In this document: positions 1 to 13,207 of the stretch, piece after piece
How positions within the stretch are numbered: the stretch's first letter is position 1
Layout: each line of letters starts with the position of its first letter
Origin: Acanthacorydalis orientalis
Taxonomy: Eukaryota > Arthropoda > Insecta > Megaloptera > Corydalidae
Direction of reading: 5' to 3'
Length of the DNA: 64,000 nt
NCBI GenBank assembly: GCA_034766995.1
Contig: CM068322.1
Location: 10,471,810-10,535,809 of the forward strand
Notes under the pieces: model-generated
What the model was told of the DNA's origin: nothing
The model's database searches: none
Seen by the model: only the letters and a program-made list of their open reading frames with translations
Made by a program: the position numbers and the translations under genes

Positions 1-894
1 TTGTATTTGGGATAGGTAAGGTGAAAGTTTCACTGACAAAGTTACACAAAGTATTACAATCTGCTGCAAATCAGAGAACATCGTAAAACTTTGATGTGTT
101 TCGAATAGCTGATTCGTCGACTGATTGATTGAGCGGAATGATCTTATGCTTTATTCATGGTACACTGGATACGAAATGTCCCAATTCGAATTCAAGAAAC
201 ATTTTGTTTGACAAATAAACGTTTGTTTGTTTTTTTTTGTAATCTCTTTTATCACAAATTTTATATTGGTGTAAGAATAATAGGTTCCGTTAATGATATT
301 TCTTATGTTTTCATACGTTTATTTTTACTAAGACATGAATAACGAAGATAGAGAGAAAAACTGAATTGAATTAAAAATAAAAATTATAAACAAGTTCAAG
401 TCATTGCACATAATATTAGTAATATGATTTATATATTTTTCATTTACTCAATTCGCATATTTATAACAAATATAATTAATAATATTAATTAAAATGTAAG
501 CGAAATTCACAAACTAATATAGGAGATATATTTTAGAACTTTATTATTCCATCCACAAGTAAAATAGGTTAATGCACAGCTTAATTTTTCTCGTCTGTAT
601 CAAGATATGTAACGAATGTCAATTAGGGAAATTTATGTTATTATGAAGTAATGAACGGTGTGATTCTGGACTAGGTTAAATGGAGAGAAAATATCCAATT
701 GTGCTCTATCATTAAATATTTCGTTAATATATCAGATATTTCATGTATTTTTGTATTTTATAAAAAAGTCTACTTATATCTTTGTAATATGTAATTATAT
801 ATGTAAGATAGGTGGAGTTAATGAATGAACAAAAGTCTTCTTTCCTTACTATCTTTATAAAATAATTAGCGTGAATTGTTTTGTCATCACTATC
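1..894. other. AT-rich spacer, nothing recognised
   Basis: No coding region, RNA gene or transposon end is recognisable. The first 180 bases are more balanced in base composition than the rest but match nothing I know. Short open frames here (157-342, 724-924) have no family signature. If the exon at 16251 belongs to a gene running in from the left, this is intron. Confidence 0.5.
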
Positions 895-1493
895 AGCAAC
901 ACCATTTAAAATCCCACCAGACATAAAATATCGCCTTCTTCGGATGAATACCTGCTTTTATAGTGGCTAATAGAGGCTCATTTCGTTTTCCCTATGACCA
1001 TTTTCGATCCACATTAGTGTAAACGATATATTTTTCATCGCTCGAGATTACTTGTTTCAGAAATAGGTCGTTTTGGTTTCTTTTAAGAAGAGAATCATTG
1101 ATGGAAATGCATTCCATTAAATTTGTTTCAGTTAAATTATGAGGCAGCCAAACATCATAGCTATTCACATATCCAAGTGTCTCTAATACCTCACAACACT
1201 CGTATGACACACCTACAGTACCTCTGCGATGTCCCGTGTCGTGTGACGCTATTTTTTTTCAATAAGTGTTGCATTTTTTTATTATCAACAACTGCAGGCC
1301 TATCGGAACATTCTTGATTATCTAGGTCGAATTTTTCTTCTTTGAACCGAGCGAACCACTCTCGAACAATATTTCCATCTACGGCACCTTCTCAATAAAC
1401 GATGGATATCTTTTTTATTGTCCCCGCAGCGCTTTTTTCTCTCCGAAAATAAAACAACATAAAATGACGAAAATGCATCTTATATTCCTCCAT
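895..1493 (-). pseudogene. mariner transposase fragment, 3'-truncated
   Basis: Read on the minus strand from an ATG at 1493, this is a decayed mariner transposase. It opens with MEEYKMHFRHFMLFYF, the mariner N-terminal helix, then WFARFKEEKFDLDNQ and a second helix-turn-helix region broken by a frameshift near 1215. The clean open part (1210-992) carries LGYVNSYDVWLPHNLTE, the linker motif between DNA-binding and catalytic domains, and SSDEKYIVYTN with the first catalytic aspartate. After an in-frame stop the reading continues through GIHPKKAIFYVWWDF and ends near 895. The other two catalytic aspartates and the 3' end are missing, and a stop also follows the N-terminal helix. The element cannot encode an active enzyme. 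The motif spacing resembles the mellifera/cecropia side of the mariner tree, but the subfamily is a guess. Confidence 0.88.
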
Positions 1494-1879
1494 TTTCAAT
1501 TTTAAATTCAACAGACTTAAAATTCACAAAATTGCATAAAAATAGCAGAAAAAGAAACGTTGAAATATTACCTGTCCAAGAATACAAATGTGGAGTCATG
1601 TCAAATAGAGCAATTGATGATATATAAGTGGAAAACGTTACGACATTTTGTTACAACACAATAAAAATACATTAATTTTTAAATGAAATTTCACTCATTT
1701 ACAAACTACAAAAAAGTTTTGTAATTAAAGCAAATTAATAACTAATTATTAATTAGATTTGATCAGAAAAAATCTTGTAGAAAAATTTCGTGTTGTGAAT
1801 AAAAAAAATATTTATGTAGCCACAGTATCAAAACAATATTTTGCGAAGATACTCAAATATACAATAATATACAATATAC

Positions 1880-1890
<11 letters not shown>
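1494..1890. other. AT-rich spacer with possible 5' leader of the mariner fragment
   Basis: The first 60-100 bases may be the 5' untranslated leader of the minus-strand mariner fragment that starts at 1493. I could not find a matching terminal inverted repeat, because the other end is lost. The remainder is featureless. Confidence 0.35.
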
Positions 1891-1973
<83 letters not shown>

Positions 1974-1980
1974 GTATATT

Positions 1981-2011
<31 letters not shown>

Positions 2012-2025
2012 AATATATATATATA

Positions 2026-2090
<65 letters not shown>
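1891..2090. repeat. (TA)n microsatellite, interrupted
   Basis: Two long (TA)n blocks with AAATA interruptions that break the second block into short modules. Simple-sequence DNA. The 70-residue alternating Ile/Tyr frame across it is not a gene. Confidence 0.97.
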
Positions 2091-2092
<2 letters not shown>

Positions 2093-2591
2093 TATCAGCT
2101 TAAATTTAGTATCAGATTAAATTAATTTCTGTCTCTTAGATAAAATATAAAAGTTAAACCATAGAGAAATATTATGTAACGCCTCAAAAAATATATTAAA
2201 AATAAATTAAATTTAAAATTGTATTGAAAGACAAGAGTAATATTGATCATTTCATATAATTTTATTAAATTATTAAGAATTTCTTTAGTAAATTATGAGC
2301 TTTAATATGATGTTTCACATATTTCTGTGATTTATCTGAGATTATAAATCATTATTTGAAAAATAAAAATACGTTGGAGTATGAGATATTTTGTTATAAT
2401 GTTAGGTTGATGATAAAATAATTTCGGTTTTTATCATTTTAAGTTTGGCACCTATTTTTCTAGTTACCGTTATCTTTTGTTAGAGTCATGTGATACATCA
2501 TTGTAAACAATGAAATTAGCACTACTGATTTCAGCTTAAGTCTATTATTTTTATTTTTTAGTATTGTTGGATATAACATCTTAATTTGGTA

Positions 2592-3674
2592 ATGGAAAAA
2601 AGCAAATTCGCGCGATTTTGTAATATGAGATTAAATTGGGACGTAAAGTAACAGAAACTGCTACAAATATCAATCTTGTTTTTGCAGAAGAGTCAATTAG
2701 TGAACGTACAGCTCAAGAATGGTTCCAAAAATTTCGTAATGGAAATGAAAACCTTGATGCTGGAGAGTACGTCATTCATCTCTAGACAATAATGATTTAA
2801 GAACCATTATTAAAGCGGACCCACGTAAAACAACTCGAGAGGTGGCAGAAGAACTCACTGTTGATCGTAAAATAGTTGTTCAATATTTGAGCTTAATTGG
2901 AAAAACAAAAAGCTGGATAAATGGGCGCCGTATGAACTAAACAAACATCAAGCAATTCGGCGATACGAAGTCTGCTCTGCACTTCTTTTGCGTAACAAAA
3001 ATGAATCCTTTCTTGATCGCATTGTCGCATGATATGAAAAGTCGATTCTTTACAACAATCAGAAACGTTCATCACAGTGGCTAGACTGAGGAGAATCACC
3101 AAAACAGTTTTCTAAACCGAAGCTTTATGAAAAAAAGATTATGGTCACTGTTTGGTGGTCTGCATTCAATACAACTTCTTAAATCTTGGTGAAACAACAA
3201 CAGCAGAAAAATATTGTCAGGAAGTTGAAAAAATGCATGAGTGGTATCATTGACTACAATTTCCCAAATTATGGTGAAAAAATAACTGCAGGAAAATATT
3301 TTCAATAAATTGAAAAAAATGTATGAGAAATTGCATCGTTTACGACCAGCATTAGTCAATCGAAGAGGACCAATTGTTCTTCATAACAACACCCGACCAC
3401 ACGTCTCACAAACGACTTTAAAAAAATTAAATGATTTGAGATATGAAACCTTACTTCACACACCTTATTCTCCGGACTTGTGTCCGACAGATTATCATTT
3501 TTTAAAACATTTGAGTAATTTTATAAAACAGAAGGTTTTCATAGATCAAGCATCCGCTCAAAATGCTTTCGATGAATTCGTTAATTCCAGGACTCCAGAA
3601 TTCTATCTTGTATGAATAAACAAACTCGTTTCCCGTTAGGAGAAATGTATACAGACCAATGGGCTTCATATTGA
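2592..3674 (+). pseudogene. mariner transposase pseudogene (cecropia type)
   Basis: Starts at an ATG at 2592 in the position expected after the mariner leader. The first frame is lost after about 17 codons and continues in another: ESVSERTAQEWFQKFRNGNE gives the first helix-turn-helix, DPRKTTREVAEELTVD the second, and LDKWAPYELN the linker. The first catalytic aspartate region (expected ITCDEK) is destroyed by a stop near 3030. The C-terminal part is open at 3310-3615 and contains RLRPALVNRRGPIVLHNN, where the second catalytic aspartate is replaced by asparagine (HNN for HDN), and YSPDLCPTDYHFLKHL with the third aspartate intact. A local duplication (3154-3327) and several stops add to the damage. 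The product cannot transpose. Confidence 0.93.
3154..3327 (+). repeat. diverged 87-bp tandem duplication inside the mariner
   Basis: Two adjacent units of about 87 bases (roughly 3154-3240 and 3241-3327) both run from GTGGT through CAAT and GGTGAAA to a shared end AAAATG.ATGAG. The related copy at 57774-58990 has only one unit at this place, so this is a duplication in this copy. The two units have diverged considerably, so the duplication is old. Confidence 0.75.
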
Positions 3675-3755
3675 TTAATAAATATAATTTTTAACTGATA
3701 TATGCGTCTTTATACTTGATACGTAAAAACCGTAATTATTTTTGCACCAACCTAA

Positions 3756-4024
3756 TAATAGCGCTATCTTTAAATATATGGACTTTCTACATAGTATTTA
3801 TAAAAAGTGGATAGCTGGTATCTTTAAAATAAGCAAGAGTATTAGATTAAAAAATTGAATATACATATAGTAACACGTTGCCAAAATATTATTTTTGTGT
3901 AAATATTTTAAAAAAAGTGTAATGAAATTTAAAATACTATATTTAAATCAAAATTTTAATTTCCATAAAAATGAAATTAATTTATTAAATAATATTAAGA
4001 GAATATATTACCATTAATTATGCT

Positions 4025-4100
<76 letters not shown>

Positions 4101-5136
4101 TAATAATAATATTTATTATTTTAATTTGTGTATTGTAAATGATTATAATGTCAACACTTTAGACAAGAATAGAAATTAATGTTAAAGATCATGGCACAAG
4201 TAACAAGTTTTAGAATTACGACTTTTGTTTCTTGTTTTCCGGATCGTTGTACAAGCCAGGATAATTCGAGAAGTTTCGAGCGTTTTTAAACTTTCAAGAA
4301 ATTTGTAACACATTTTGGACCAGCTAAACTTTAATGTTTAAAATTAGTCACACTCTCTTGTTAGTTCTTACTGAATTTAAATATGTTTTATACTACATTA
4401 TTTTTTATAATATTGTTTATTCATTATGACAGTGAATACTATGATATATTTTTGAATGTTTATTTATTCTAATGGAAATTATTATATAAATATTTTAATT
4501 TGTATATATATATATATATGGTAAATATATAAACATATATTCAAAAAATATTTTACTATATAAACATTTAAATAATTTTTAAATTTAATATATATAATAT
4601 TTTTTTAAAAAAAAAGTTTATATTTTCACCAAATATCTAAAAACAGATCACTCTGATTTTATAAAAATGAAAAAATTGAAAAAACTAAAAGAAATAATGA
4701 AATATTGCAGTTACAAGTAAACAATAAAACTTTATAGTTATAAAAAAAAAACAAGTTTCAAAATTTAGAAAAAAAATTGTTGAGAAGTATTAACTGTTTT
4801 AAATAGAATGGTTGAATATTGTCTCGAAAAGAGCGAATTACTATATTAATTTCAAATTTATTATCAAAAAATATATCATTTGAAAAATTCCATGGTTTGA
4901 TTCTATATAAAATTTCAGTTTCACAAAATCTAATATTGAATAACCTCTTGCTTGTACATATACGAGTGGGGTTCTTATAATTGCAAAATGAGACAGAAGA
5001 TAAATAGGAGTGAGGATAAAATATTTTTTTGATGGAGGTAATCATTTTTAGACATAAAAACCGAATATTTTACTGATTGTCTCAGTTCGCTTGTAATCCA
5101 CAAAAGAACAAGTTAATATCTGTGATATTTTTTAAA
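3756..5136. other. AT-rich spacer with one (TA)n tract
   Basis: Holds a (TA)n microsatellite at 4029-4098 and a short one near 4503-4520. The stretch 4180-4330 is slightly more GC-balanced but not recognisable. The minus-strand open frame at 4758-5045 has no family signature. The last part (from about 5045) is probably the 5' leader of the mariner that starts at 5137. Confidence 0.5.
4029..4098. repeat. (TA)n microsatellite
   Basis: Uninterrupted TA dinucleotide tract of about 70 bases. Confidence 0.97.
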
Positions 5137-6170
5137 ATGTCGAATATTGAATTTAGAGCAGTAATTTAATTTCTCGAAAAACAAGGACAAAGTATCAAAA
5201 ACATTTTAAGTGTAATAAACCAATTTATAGAGATTATTGTCCTGTAAAATCTATGATTTATAAGTGGTCACATTTATTGAAAAAAGATAGAAATTCATTG
5301 GAAAACAATAATCGCAGTGGTAGATCAAGTGATGTCGCAATATATGAAAGTCGAAAATGGTCTTATGGAAAATAGTGGGTTAAAACATTAAGAAAAAAAA
5401 TTTAAAATATCTGAAACCATAGCTTTCAAAATAATTTATGATCATTTTGGAATGCCAAAAGTCAGCGCAAGGTGGGTTCCGAGAATGATTACACAGCATT
5501 AAAAAAAATATTGAATTGAATGCTATAAGTAGTTTGTGGAGCTGTGTGGAGCGATTTCAACAAACATTATTAGACAGATTGTTATTGATGATGAAACTTG
5601 AGTTTATTATTATGATCTTGAATCAAAATAGTAATCTATGCAATGATATCGAAAGGGTAGGGCACCTTCAGGAAGTTTAAAGTAGTACCGTCGACTAGAA
5701 ATGGAATGCAAACAGTTTTTTGGGATTCGCAAGGAATTCTGATAATTGATTATAAAATAATTGTCAAACTATCACAGAAATATACTACTCTAATATTCTA
5801 AATCGTTTACAAGAAGCCAAAAATGAAAGGTAAATTAACACAAAAGGTGCTCTAAATTCATGGAATCGCACCAGCTCACAGAGCCCATACTGCCTAGGTA
5901 GCTCTAATGATTCGCAGATTCGAAGAAATTAACCACTTACCATAGACTTGACCTGACACCAAGTGATTATTATTTATTTCCTAATTTGAGAAAAGATCTT
6001 CGTAAGAAGCATTTCGCTGATGATGAGTCATTATAAGCAATTAAAATTAGCATTTTTAAGACAAAGAGGAGTAATATTTTTATGAAAGTTTAGAAAAATT
6101 AATTGAAAGATGTAACAAATGTATTCATGTTCGAGGAGAACATATTGAAAAATATAAATATTAAATTTAG
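5137..6170 (+). pseudogene. mariner transposase pseudogene, second lineage
   Basis: Begins at ATG 5137 with MSNIEFRAVI, a start typical of one widespread insect mariner lineage distinct from the TTAGGTTGGTGC elements. Homology then jumps between frames: SARWVPRMI (linker), DDET.VYYYD with the first catalytic aspartate near 5590, VFWDSQGILIIDY, and APAHRAHT near 5870. At the last of these the catalytic HDN reads HGI, so the second aspartate and its neighbour are lost. DLTPSDYYLFPNL near 5960 keeps the third aspartate. The C-terminal part ends with CIHVRGEYIEK near 6150. There are many stops and small indels. I could not pair terminal inverted repeats with confidence, so only the coding remnant is given. 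Confidence 0.88.
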
Positions 6171-7342
6171 GTCATTTAGTCACTTTCTCCGCCATTCCGC
6201 GAATATAAAAAACACTCCTCATATATTGATGACTTATTCTAAATGTAAATAAGACTAAGAAGACACCATCTTCATAGCAGTCTGTTGATTTATTGGATAA
6301 TTTTAATGAAGTGACCACAAAGGGCACTATAAAAAAGTGCTCCATTACTATACCAATCGAACTCACATCCAAGATACACTAGCCATAAGCCTCATTGCTC
6401 TAAATTAAAAGTGCTGGCAATGGGAGGGGGGAAGTTAAAAAAGCATCTTCTGAGCAGACAAATCTAATATATATATAAATCATTTTCTTCTGTACTTTAT
6501 CATTCTAAGAATGATGGAACTAAAATTGTTATGTCATAAGAAATATATATAGTTTATTGGTTTTTGTAAACATACGTTCATATCACCTAATTGGTTGTCG
6601 GTTGTCACTACTTTAGATTTGATTGATAATTGAAGATGAAACATGTAATCGATACAACAAGCACGTAAAGAAAAATACTATTGTAGTTCAGAAGAACTTG
6701 CTCAATTACTAGAAACAGTCACTACAACACAAATACTTGATACTCTTATATGATTTGATAGAAAGGTGCCATTTACAAAGATATCTTAAAACCTGTCGAA
6801 AGTATCAATTCATAAATATATTGCGTTGAACTTTATAATTTATAGAAAGAAATTAAAAAATTCTGAACTGTTCATTAAAAAGGATTATGTTTAAACACTA
6901 CAATGTTATTTATCATATTGCTTAGTACTTGACGAATAATGTGCATAATGCATAATGCGCATTATAATCAATTTAATTTTAATATATAATCAAAATGTTC
7001 AAAATTGAATTCAAAAGTATTATTTGAAATGAATTAAAAATGTTACAATGAATAATACTAGTGAGAAATTTAAACACAAAATTTAAAACGATTGTTTCCT
7101 CAACCAAAATTGCAATAATAGTGTGAATTAAATACAAAATAGTATTCAGTTTCTAGGGTTAACAACAATAAATAATTATGTTCGATAAATAATATTAAGT
7201 AACATATTTCAGTTTTTAAGGACGTACGTTTTCGTACTTAAATATAATTCCGATAATTTCATTAAAATTCGTATTGAGATAAAAAAAGTATTTTTTTAAT
7301 AGTATAACCCATTGTATTTTAATTTAACTTCCTATAAAAGTG

Positions 7343-7396
<54 letters not shown>

Positions 7397-8474
7397 CACA
7401 CACATATTTAAATAAATATTAACATTTTTTTAAAGAAATAAAATAAAACTTACTATATCGTTTCAGTTAAAATAGTTGCAGGCTTACCTGAAAATAAAAA
7501 AATACTAATTAATGATATTGAAAATATTTATAAATATTTTTCAGTTTATTGCATACTACAAAGATATATATTAAACATGATCAAATTTAATAATTATATT
7601 TCATCATATCTAAAACATTTCTTTTTGTTTTTGTATGAATTTATAAATTAGCATTAAGTAGAAAATACATAGAAAATTATGAATATAAATAACTATTATA
7701 TAAATGATCATAATTTTATTAAATTGAAATAAGAACAATTATGTTTTAGGAATGAAAAAATACAGAAAAGTGATAAAAAATCTGTTCATATTTAATAAAT
7801 AATGAAAACAGTTTAGACTTAATTTAAAATTGTGAAATGTAAAATAACGAATTAAATTTTGATATAAACACGATTATTAATTAGGGTTTAAAATTAAAAG
7901 TTAAAAAATTCACTCACTTATTTTTTTTTATTTTACTGAGATTTAATTCCATTAATATTCAAAATGAAAAAAAATGTATTTAATGTATATCTGAATTTAA
8001 CAGATAACAAAGTTTGCTACAAAAAATAAATTTAAAAACGTGAGTAATATAATTTTATATTCATTTTTAATCTGAAATTATTTTCTCGGAAATCCTTTAA
8101 TTTAACATTTATTATTCATTCATGTACTTTTTTCAGTAAAAAGATAAAGATATAAAATTTAAGTTCAATAATGTATTACACAAATGTTAACAAAGTTAAA
8201 AATGTTTACACAAAATCTTTATGTACATAAAGTAGACAGAATTTTGCTTATTCAATTGAGTTTTGTTCCAGAAAGTAAATCATTAGATATAAAAATTAAT
8301 TCGGTGACTTTTTATATAATTTGGATGTTTACAAAAAAACGGAATACATTTCAATCCCTAAAATATCTCTCATTATTTTATATAATTTTCCTCTATCTGT
8401 CTGGTAACTGAAGAATTCCATGTCAAAAGAAATGGTAGCTTTTGGGTGATGAAATCGTAATACATTTTTGCTGA
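6171..8474. other. AT-rich spacer
   Basis: No recognisable gene. The 200 bases just after the mariner remnant (6172-6420) are less AT-rich and hold an open minus-strand frame without family signature. 6640-6800 holds a short plus-strand frame (from about CSSEELAQLLETVTTT) that I cannot assign. A (TA)n tract lies at 7343-7394. The rest is very AT-rich. Confidence 0.45.
7343..7394. repeat. (TA)n microsatellite
   Basis: TA dinucleotide tract with one ACA interruption, followed by a short CA run. Confidence 0.95.
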
Positions 8475-8720
8475 TTTAGTATTTTTTGCATGTTTTATGC
8501 ATCACAAAATTGTCCTCCAAAGCTAAAAAATCATTCAAATTGTTTGATTGTCCGGGAGGTTTTCGACTTAAAAGATCAAAATAATCACTCCGGAACCGTT
8601 GAAACCATTTTTTTGCATGTTTTATGCATCAAAACACCTTCTCCAAAGCTGAACAAATCATTATTATGGCTTCAGCAGCATTTTTTTTCAACTGGAATGC
8701 GAAAAGTATGCAATGCCTCA
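8475..8720 (-). pseudogene. mariner transposase N-terminal scrap with internal duplication
   Basis: On the minus strand the sequence near 8710-8560 translates through FRMPVEKNAAEAI-like residues and then WFQRFRSDYFDLLSRKPP, the end of the first mariner helix-turn-helix (WFQ.FRSGDFDLEDRPRSGRP in intact relatives). The segment between (LEKVF.CIKHAKK) and the segment after it (LEDNFVMHKTCKK) are two copies of about 60 bases, at 8475-8535 and 8608-8668, both carrying TTTGCATGTTTTATGCATCA on the plus strand. Everything downstream of the helix-turn-helix is missing. The assignment rests on a short motif. Confidence 0.6.
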
Positions 8721-10678
8721 TATATCGCTTTTGGGATTACGTCGTGTTCACTACTGTTTTGTAAGGTTATGCCAACTGATTGGCCAAGATATATAGTGGT
8801 TTTAAATGATGAGGTTAGTACTTCAAAATTTTAAAACGATGAGAAAATATTTTAATTTAGAACAGTTATTATTGATTCTATTTATGGGTACATAATTAAT
8901 TTTCACGCCTAATATTTTAAGAGAAATATAAAAATTTTAGTACTATATTAAATAAATATTTACTGACATTTTAGTACCTAAAGAAAATATATATAAACAC
9001 TCACAAATACACACACATTTATATATATATATATATATTGTATATATATATACATTATATATATATATATACATATATACATTAAACGAATATTTAATTG
9101 CATATCTATTGAAAGTATAAAAAAATAACAAAAAATAACAATTGACAGGGAATTTAAAAAAATATATATATATTTTTTAAATCGCACGTTTAATTAAAAC
9201 TGAAGAAAAAAGTTTCAAATAAATAATTACGTAGATCTGAATTTTTTCTACTGTCAAGAGTTACAGTTAAATTTTTTTAAAGTATGTTAATTTGTATATT
9301 ATTCATCCGTACAGCGCTGGGAAATGTAATAGCTCTTTCCTAAATTCATTATGTGCGTATTGATTAGTGTTTTGTTCACAATTTCCAGAAAATGCATTAC
9401 TGGACCGGTTGTCATTAATGAACAATTAGTTTAAAACGTTTAATTAACTTTATCTTGGGTACTTTTTTGATGACAAATTCTTGATTGAATATTTTCAACA
9501 AAATTGAAAACTTAATATTGTACGTTAATTTTTATTGGAAGTGAATGCAAGTAATAATTAATTTCTGAAAATTTTAAACCTTATACTATGAGTTTTTTTA
9601 TAAGTATATATTGACATTCATGAATATTAAAATAATGTAAAATTCATTAAGTAATTAATATATAATATACTCGTATAAGTCATACGTATCTCATTAAAAT
9701 AAAACTATTTTTCTAACAATAAATAAACAATTTCAAAATTGCATGAGAGTTTTAATAGTCAAATCCATTAAAAAAATAAATAGCTATAATTTTCCATTTC
9801 ACTAAAGCGAACTTTAAATGAATTAATCAAATAAAAATGTTAATTATAGATAATTATATAACATTATATTCATAATTTTTTAAAAAAAGTTTGTTCTAAA
9901 TTACTAGTTATAATCAATAACTTACGCTGTTTATATATATATATATATATATACATATGTATGTATATACTTCATCTATGGCAGGAAATTAGAACATTTG
10001 TACCCTATTCCTACTTGTCATAAGAACCTCAACTAAAACAAATCCAAGTCATCGCCAGTATAAGCGATTCTATCGGAATTACTACATCCATTTGTAAGGC
10101 AAAATATGTCATATAAAATGCATTTGGAGTAAAAAAAAATACTCTCAAAAATGAAGTAATCCATTCATTGAAAAATGGTATAGGATATGAAAAAAATGGG
10201 AAAGTGGTGTTTTAAATGTTCTCGAACATCTCAAAAAAATACAATTCAAATAGGTATGTTTAGAATTTACATTTATATCAAAGCAGACTTAAAGAATTCA
10301 GACTACTGGGAAGAAAAATTCCAGGCTGTTACACTTCGCGTTACCAATGATTATAGAAGGATAAAGGAACGATTGGAGAAGAATTCAAGAATCAGGAAAA
10401 TGTAGAATTTTATAAAATAATATGAAGAAGAGAATATATATATATATATATATATATTTGATTTATTTTCAAGTATGAAAGATTAACAATTAAATGATAA
10501 TATTAGAAAGGATGATGGAATAGAGGAACTATAGAAGAAAACAAAGATCTCTATATGTAAAGCAGACAATGGGGATTTCAAATGTAGAACTATTTAGAAA
10601 GAAAACAATAGAAATAACGATCAAAGAAAAATGACAGTCAACCAATCAGAGTATTTTGAAATAAAATAATATATATGA

Positions 10679-10692
10679 ATGTATGTATATAC

Positions 10693-10759
<67 letters not shown>

Positions 10760-10816
10760 CTGAAAGAGGCCTTTTTCAAACAGATTGACAGAGGATAATA
10801 ATGATATGTATGTATG

Positions 10817-10849
<33 letters not shown>
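10679..10849. repeat. (TA)n / (TG)n compound microsatellites
   Basis: A CATA plus TA tract (10679-10755) and, after 45 unique bases, a GTAT plus (TA)n plus (TG)n tract (10808-10849). Confidence 0.93.
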
Positions 10850-12064
10850 CATCATATAATCACATAATGAAATACGAACTTTCATGAAAATCCTACATAT
10901 TCCACGAAAATCATATAAATGACTTATTTAAACGACACTGGAATTTTATATTAATAGGAAAATGGATCTCCTTTTAAGCTTTAATGTTAATGTACAAAAC
11001 TTCGTACAATTAAATGGGAATGTGACTTTAATTTTAATGTTTCCATATGAATTTAATAACATAAATAAGGATATGATATTTTAAAAACAAAGAGAGACTT
11101 CAATCATTTTTTTGGTAAAAATACTTTCATACTATCTTAAAAAGAAGCAAAAAAATAAATTTGCATAAACATCTACAAGAACGATAAAAAAGTTTTCCTA
11201 CTACATTATATTACAATTTGAAAAAAAATATGAGGTAAAGATAGATATTCTATAATATTTTATAGACAATCTCATTAAAACAATAAATTCATATAAACTA
11301 TATGATAAATATAATTAAAATAAGTTTGTAATAGATGTTATGAAATACTTCCTGTGCAATAAAAATAACATCTGCTAAAAATTGATTTGTACTAATGATA
11401 AATTGTTCTAAATAATGTCAGTTAAATGCTGTTAGAATCAAAGCTCATTAAGCATCTGAAATAATTTCTGCTCTGTTAAGATGTCATGCTGAAAGTTCCG
11501 ATACAAAATCATGGCATATTGTCATTAGTCTATAGCACTAGTAGTCAGTTACGTCCGCCTCAACAATAAAATATTTCTTACTTTGGTGTAATTGGAGGAG
11601 AACTGTGTTTGACGGCAAACATTAGCAGTTATTATGGCCTTTTTTGTAGATACAGTAAATTACAGATAATGTAGAATAATATGAGAACCAGCCAATGTAA
11701 ATTTTTCAAATAAAATAAATGATAAATAATTATAAATATTATTTCTAAAATAGACATTTCAATAATAAATAAAATTTGTTTATACAATGTGAATTAAGTA
11801 CATGTATAAGAATATTTTTTTCTCTAAAAAAAAAATGAAATGTATCTTTAAAAGAAATATTTTTAAAATTATTTATATTTCCAAACATAAGTGTTTATTT
11901 CAACTTGCTAATATTTATTAATTATTTTATTTATATTAATTAAAAAAAAATTAAAATTAAGATTTTTTGTAACTTATTTTGTTATATATAATTAATTAAA
12001 AAACATATTTATTTCGTGTTATATTAAGTGATGTAAATAATTAACAATTTAGATAATGTGAGTG

Positions 12065-12067
<3 letters not shown>

Positions 12068-12151
<84 letters not shown>
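12068..12151. repeat. (TA)n microsatellite
   Basis: Uninterrupted TA dinucleotide tract of about 84 bases. Confidence 0.97.
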
Positions 12152-12152
<1 letters not shown>

Positions 12153-12673
12153 TATATTTTTTCACACAATATGAAACTGTAAACAAGAAAACAATCCAAA
12201 ACTCTATTATTAACGATTTTAATGAAAATATTATGTTTTTATCTACTGTAATATTCTCAATTTCTGTTGCCTACTTTATAATTTAAACACTACGAACGTC
12301 TAAAAGTACAAAAATTATTTGCAGCTATTAATTTCGCAATGGAATAAATCGCCAATCTGTACTTTATGCAAAGTGAAGTACCTGTCGAGAATAATTGAGT
12401 GTTGATATGGTTATATGATATTTTCTCGATAAAGAGACGAGAAATCATAGCACTGATAATCGGTTTTCCCCAGATTGAATTCACATTGAGATTTGTTTAC
12501 TATGGAACAAATTTATCACTATAACTAAAACTGTTATAACTTATGAAAATAAAGTTCAGAGCAACAATGTGATTTGTCATTAAATACTTGTACAATTTTA
12601 AGTATACATTTGTTGGCTGAAAATTACATCGTAAATATATAAATAATATGTGTCTATATTTATTCATTGTATA

Positions 12674-12674
<1 letters not shown>

Positions 12675-12732
<58 letters not shown>
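12675..12732. repeat. (TA)n microsatellite
   Basis: Uninterrupted TA dinucleotide tract. Confidence 0.96.
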
Positions 12733-12734
<2 letters not shown>

Positions 12735-13207
12735 CTATTTGTTAATTAACAATGCATTATGATATGTTAAAATAACATAAACTAGTATGATATGAAGATT
12801 ATCGTTTTAAACACAAAACAATGATAAAATGAAAATTCGTTTTAGTAATAGAACACCTGATCGATAACAAAACTACTATTTTAATGATATAAGTTAGTAT
12901 AAAACGGTTGCGATTAGCAACTACATAAAGATTTACTTTGATATTAAAAGATAAATCAACGGCACGTTTCAAAGAGATTATATTAATGTGTATTAATTAA
13001 AATATTCTAAAATACTATAAAGCTGAACATTATAAATGATCGTGGTTAACGGTTGTACGTTTTCTGAATTCTAACCTTTTTTTCAATGAAAGTATAATTT
13101 CATCATGTTAATGTTCATATCATTTTAAAGTGAATTATTCTGTCTGTATTTTGGTAACACCCTCTTTGATTTAATTGTTAATTTTGCTTCAAATTATTGA
13201 ATTAAAG

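Larger units (their letters stand above)
2402..3755 (+). mobile_element. mariner element, TTAGGTTGGTGC-type TIRs, dead
   Basis: A complete but decayed mariner of about 1.35 kb. The right end reads as the reverse complement of TTAGGTTGGTGCAAAAATAA and the left end is a diverged version beginning TTAGGTTGATG at 2402. The right flank is TA (3756-3757), the target dinucleotide of the superfamily. The left flank reads TG, probably a mutated TA. The TIR sequence is close to that of Hsmar1/MADE1 of primates, which places it with the cecropia-type mariners (family knowledge). Relatives in this window are the near-complete copy at 57774-58990 and the 5' fragment at 37579-37768, which share the same leader sequence. 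Confidence 0.92.
8721..13207. other. AT-rich spacer with microsatellites
   Basis: No gene recognised. (TA)n or mixed tracts occur at 9018-9075, 9930-9970, 10433-10456, 10679-10849, 12068-12151 and 12675-12732. The 72-residue plus-strand frame at 10187-10405 is lysine-rich with no known signature. 11400-11660 and 12290-12500 are GC-balanced islands with no open frame I can assign. Confidence 0.45.

Noticed and set aside
10187..10405. Lysine-rich 72-codon frame
   Set aside because: No signature, no splice or regulatory context, composition follows the local DNA.
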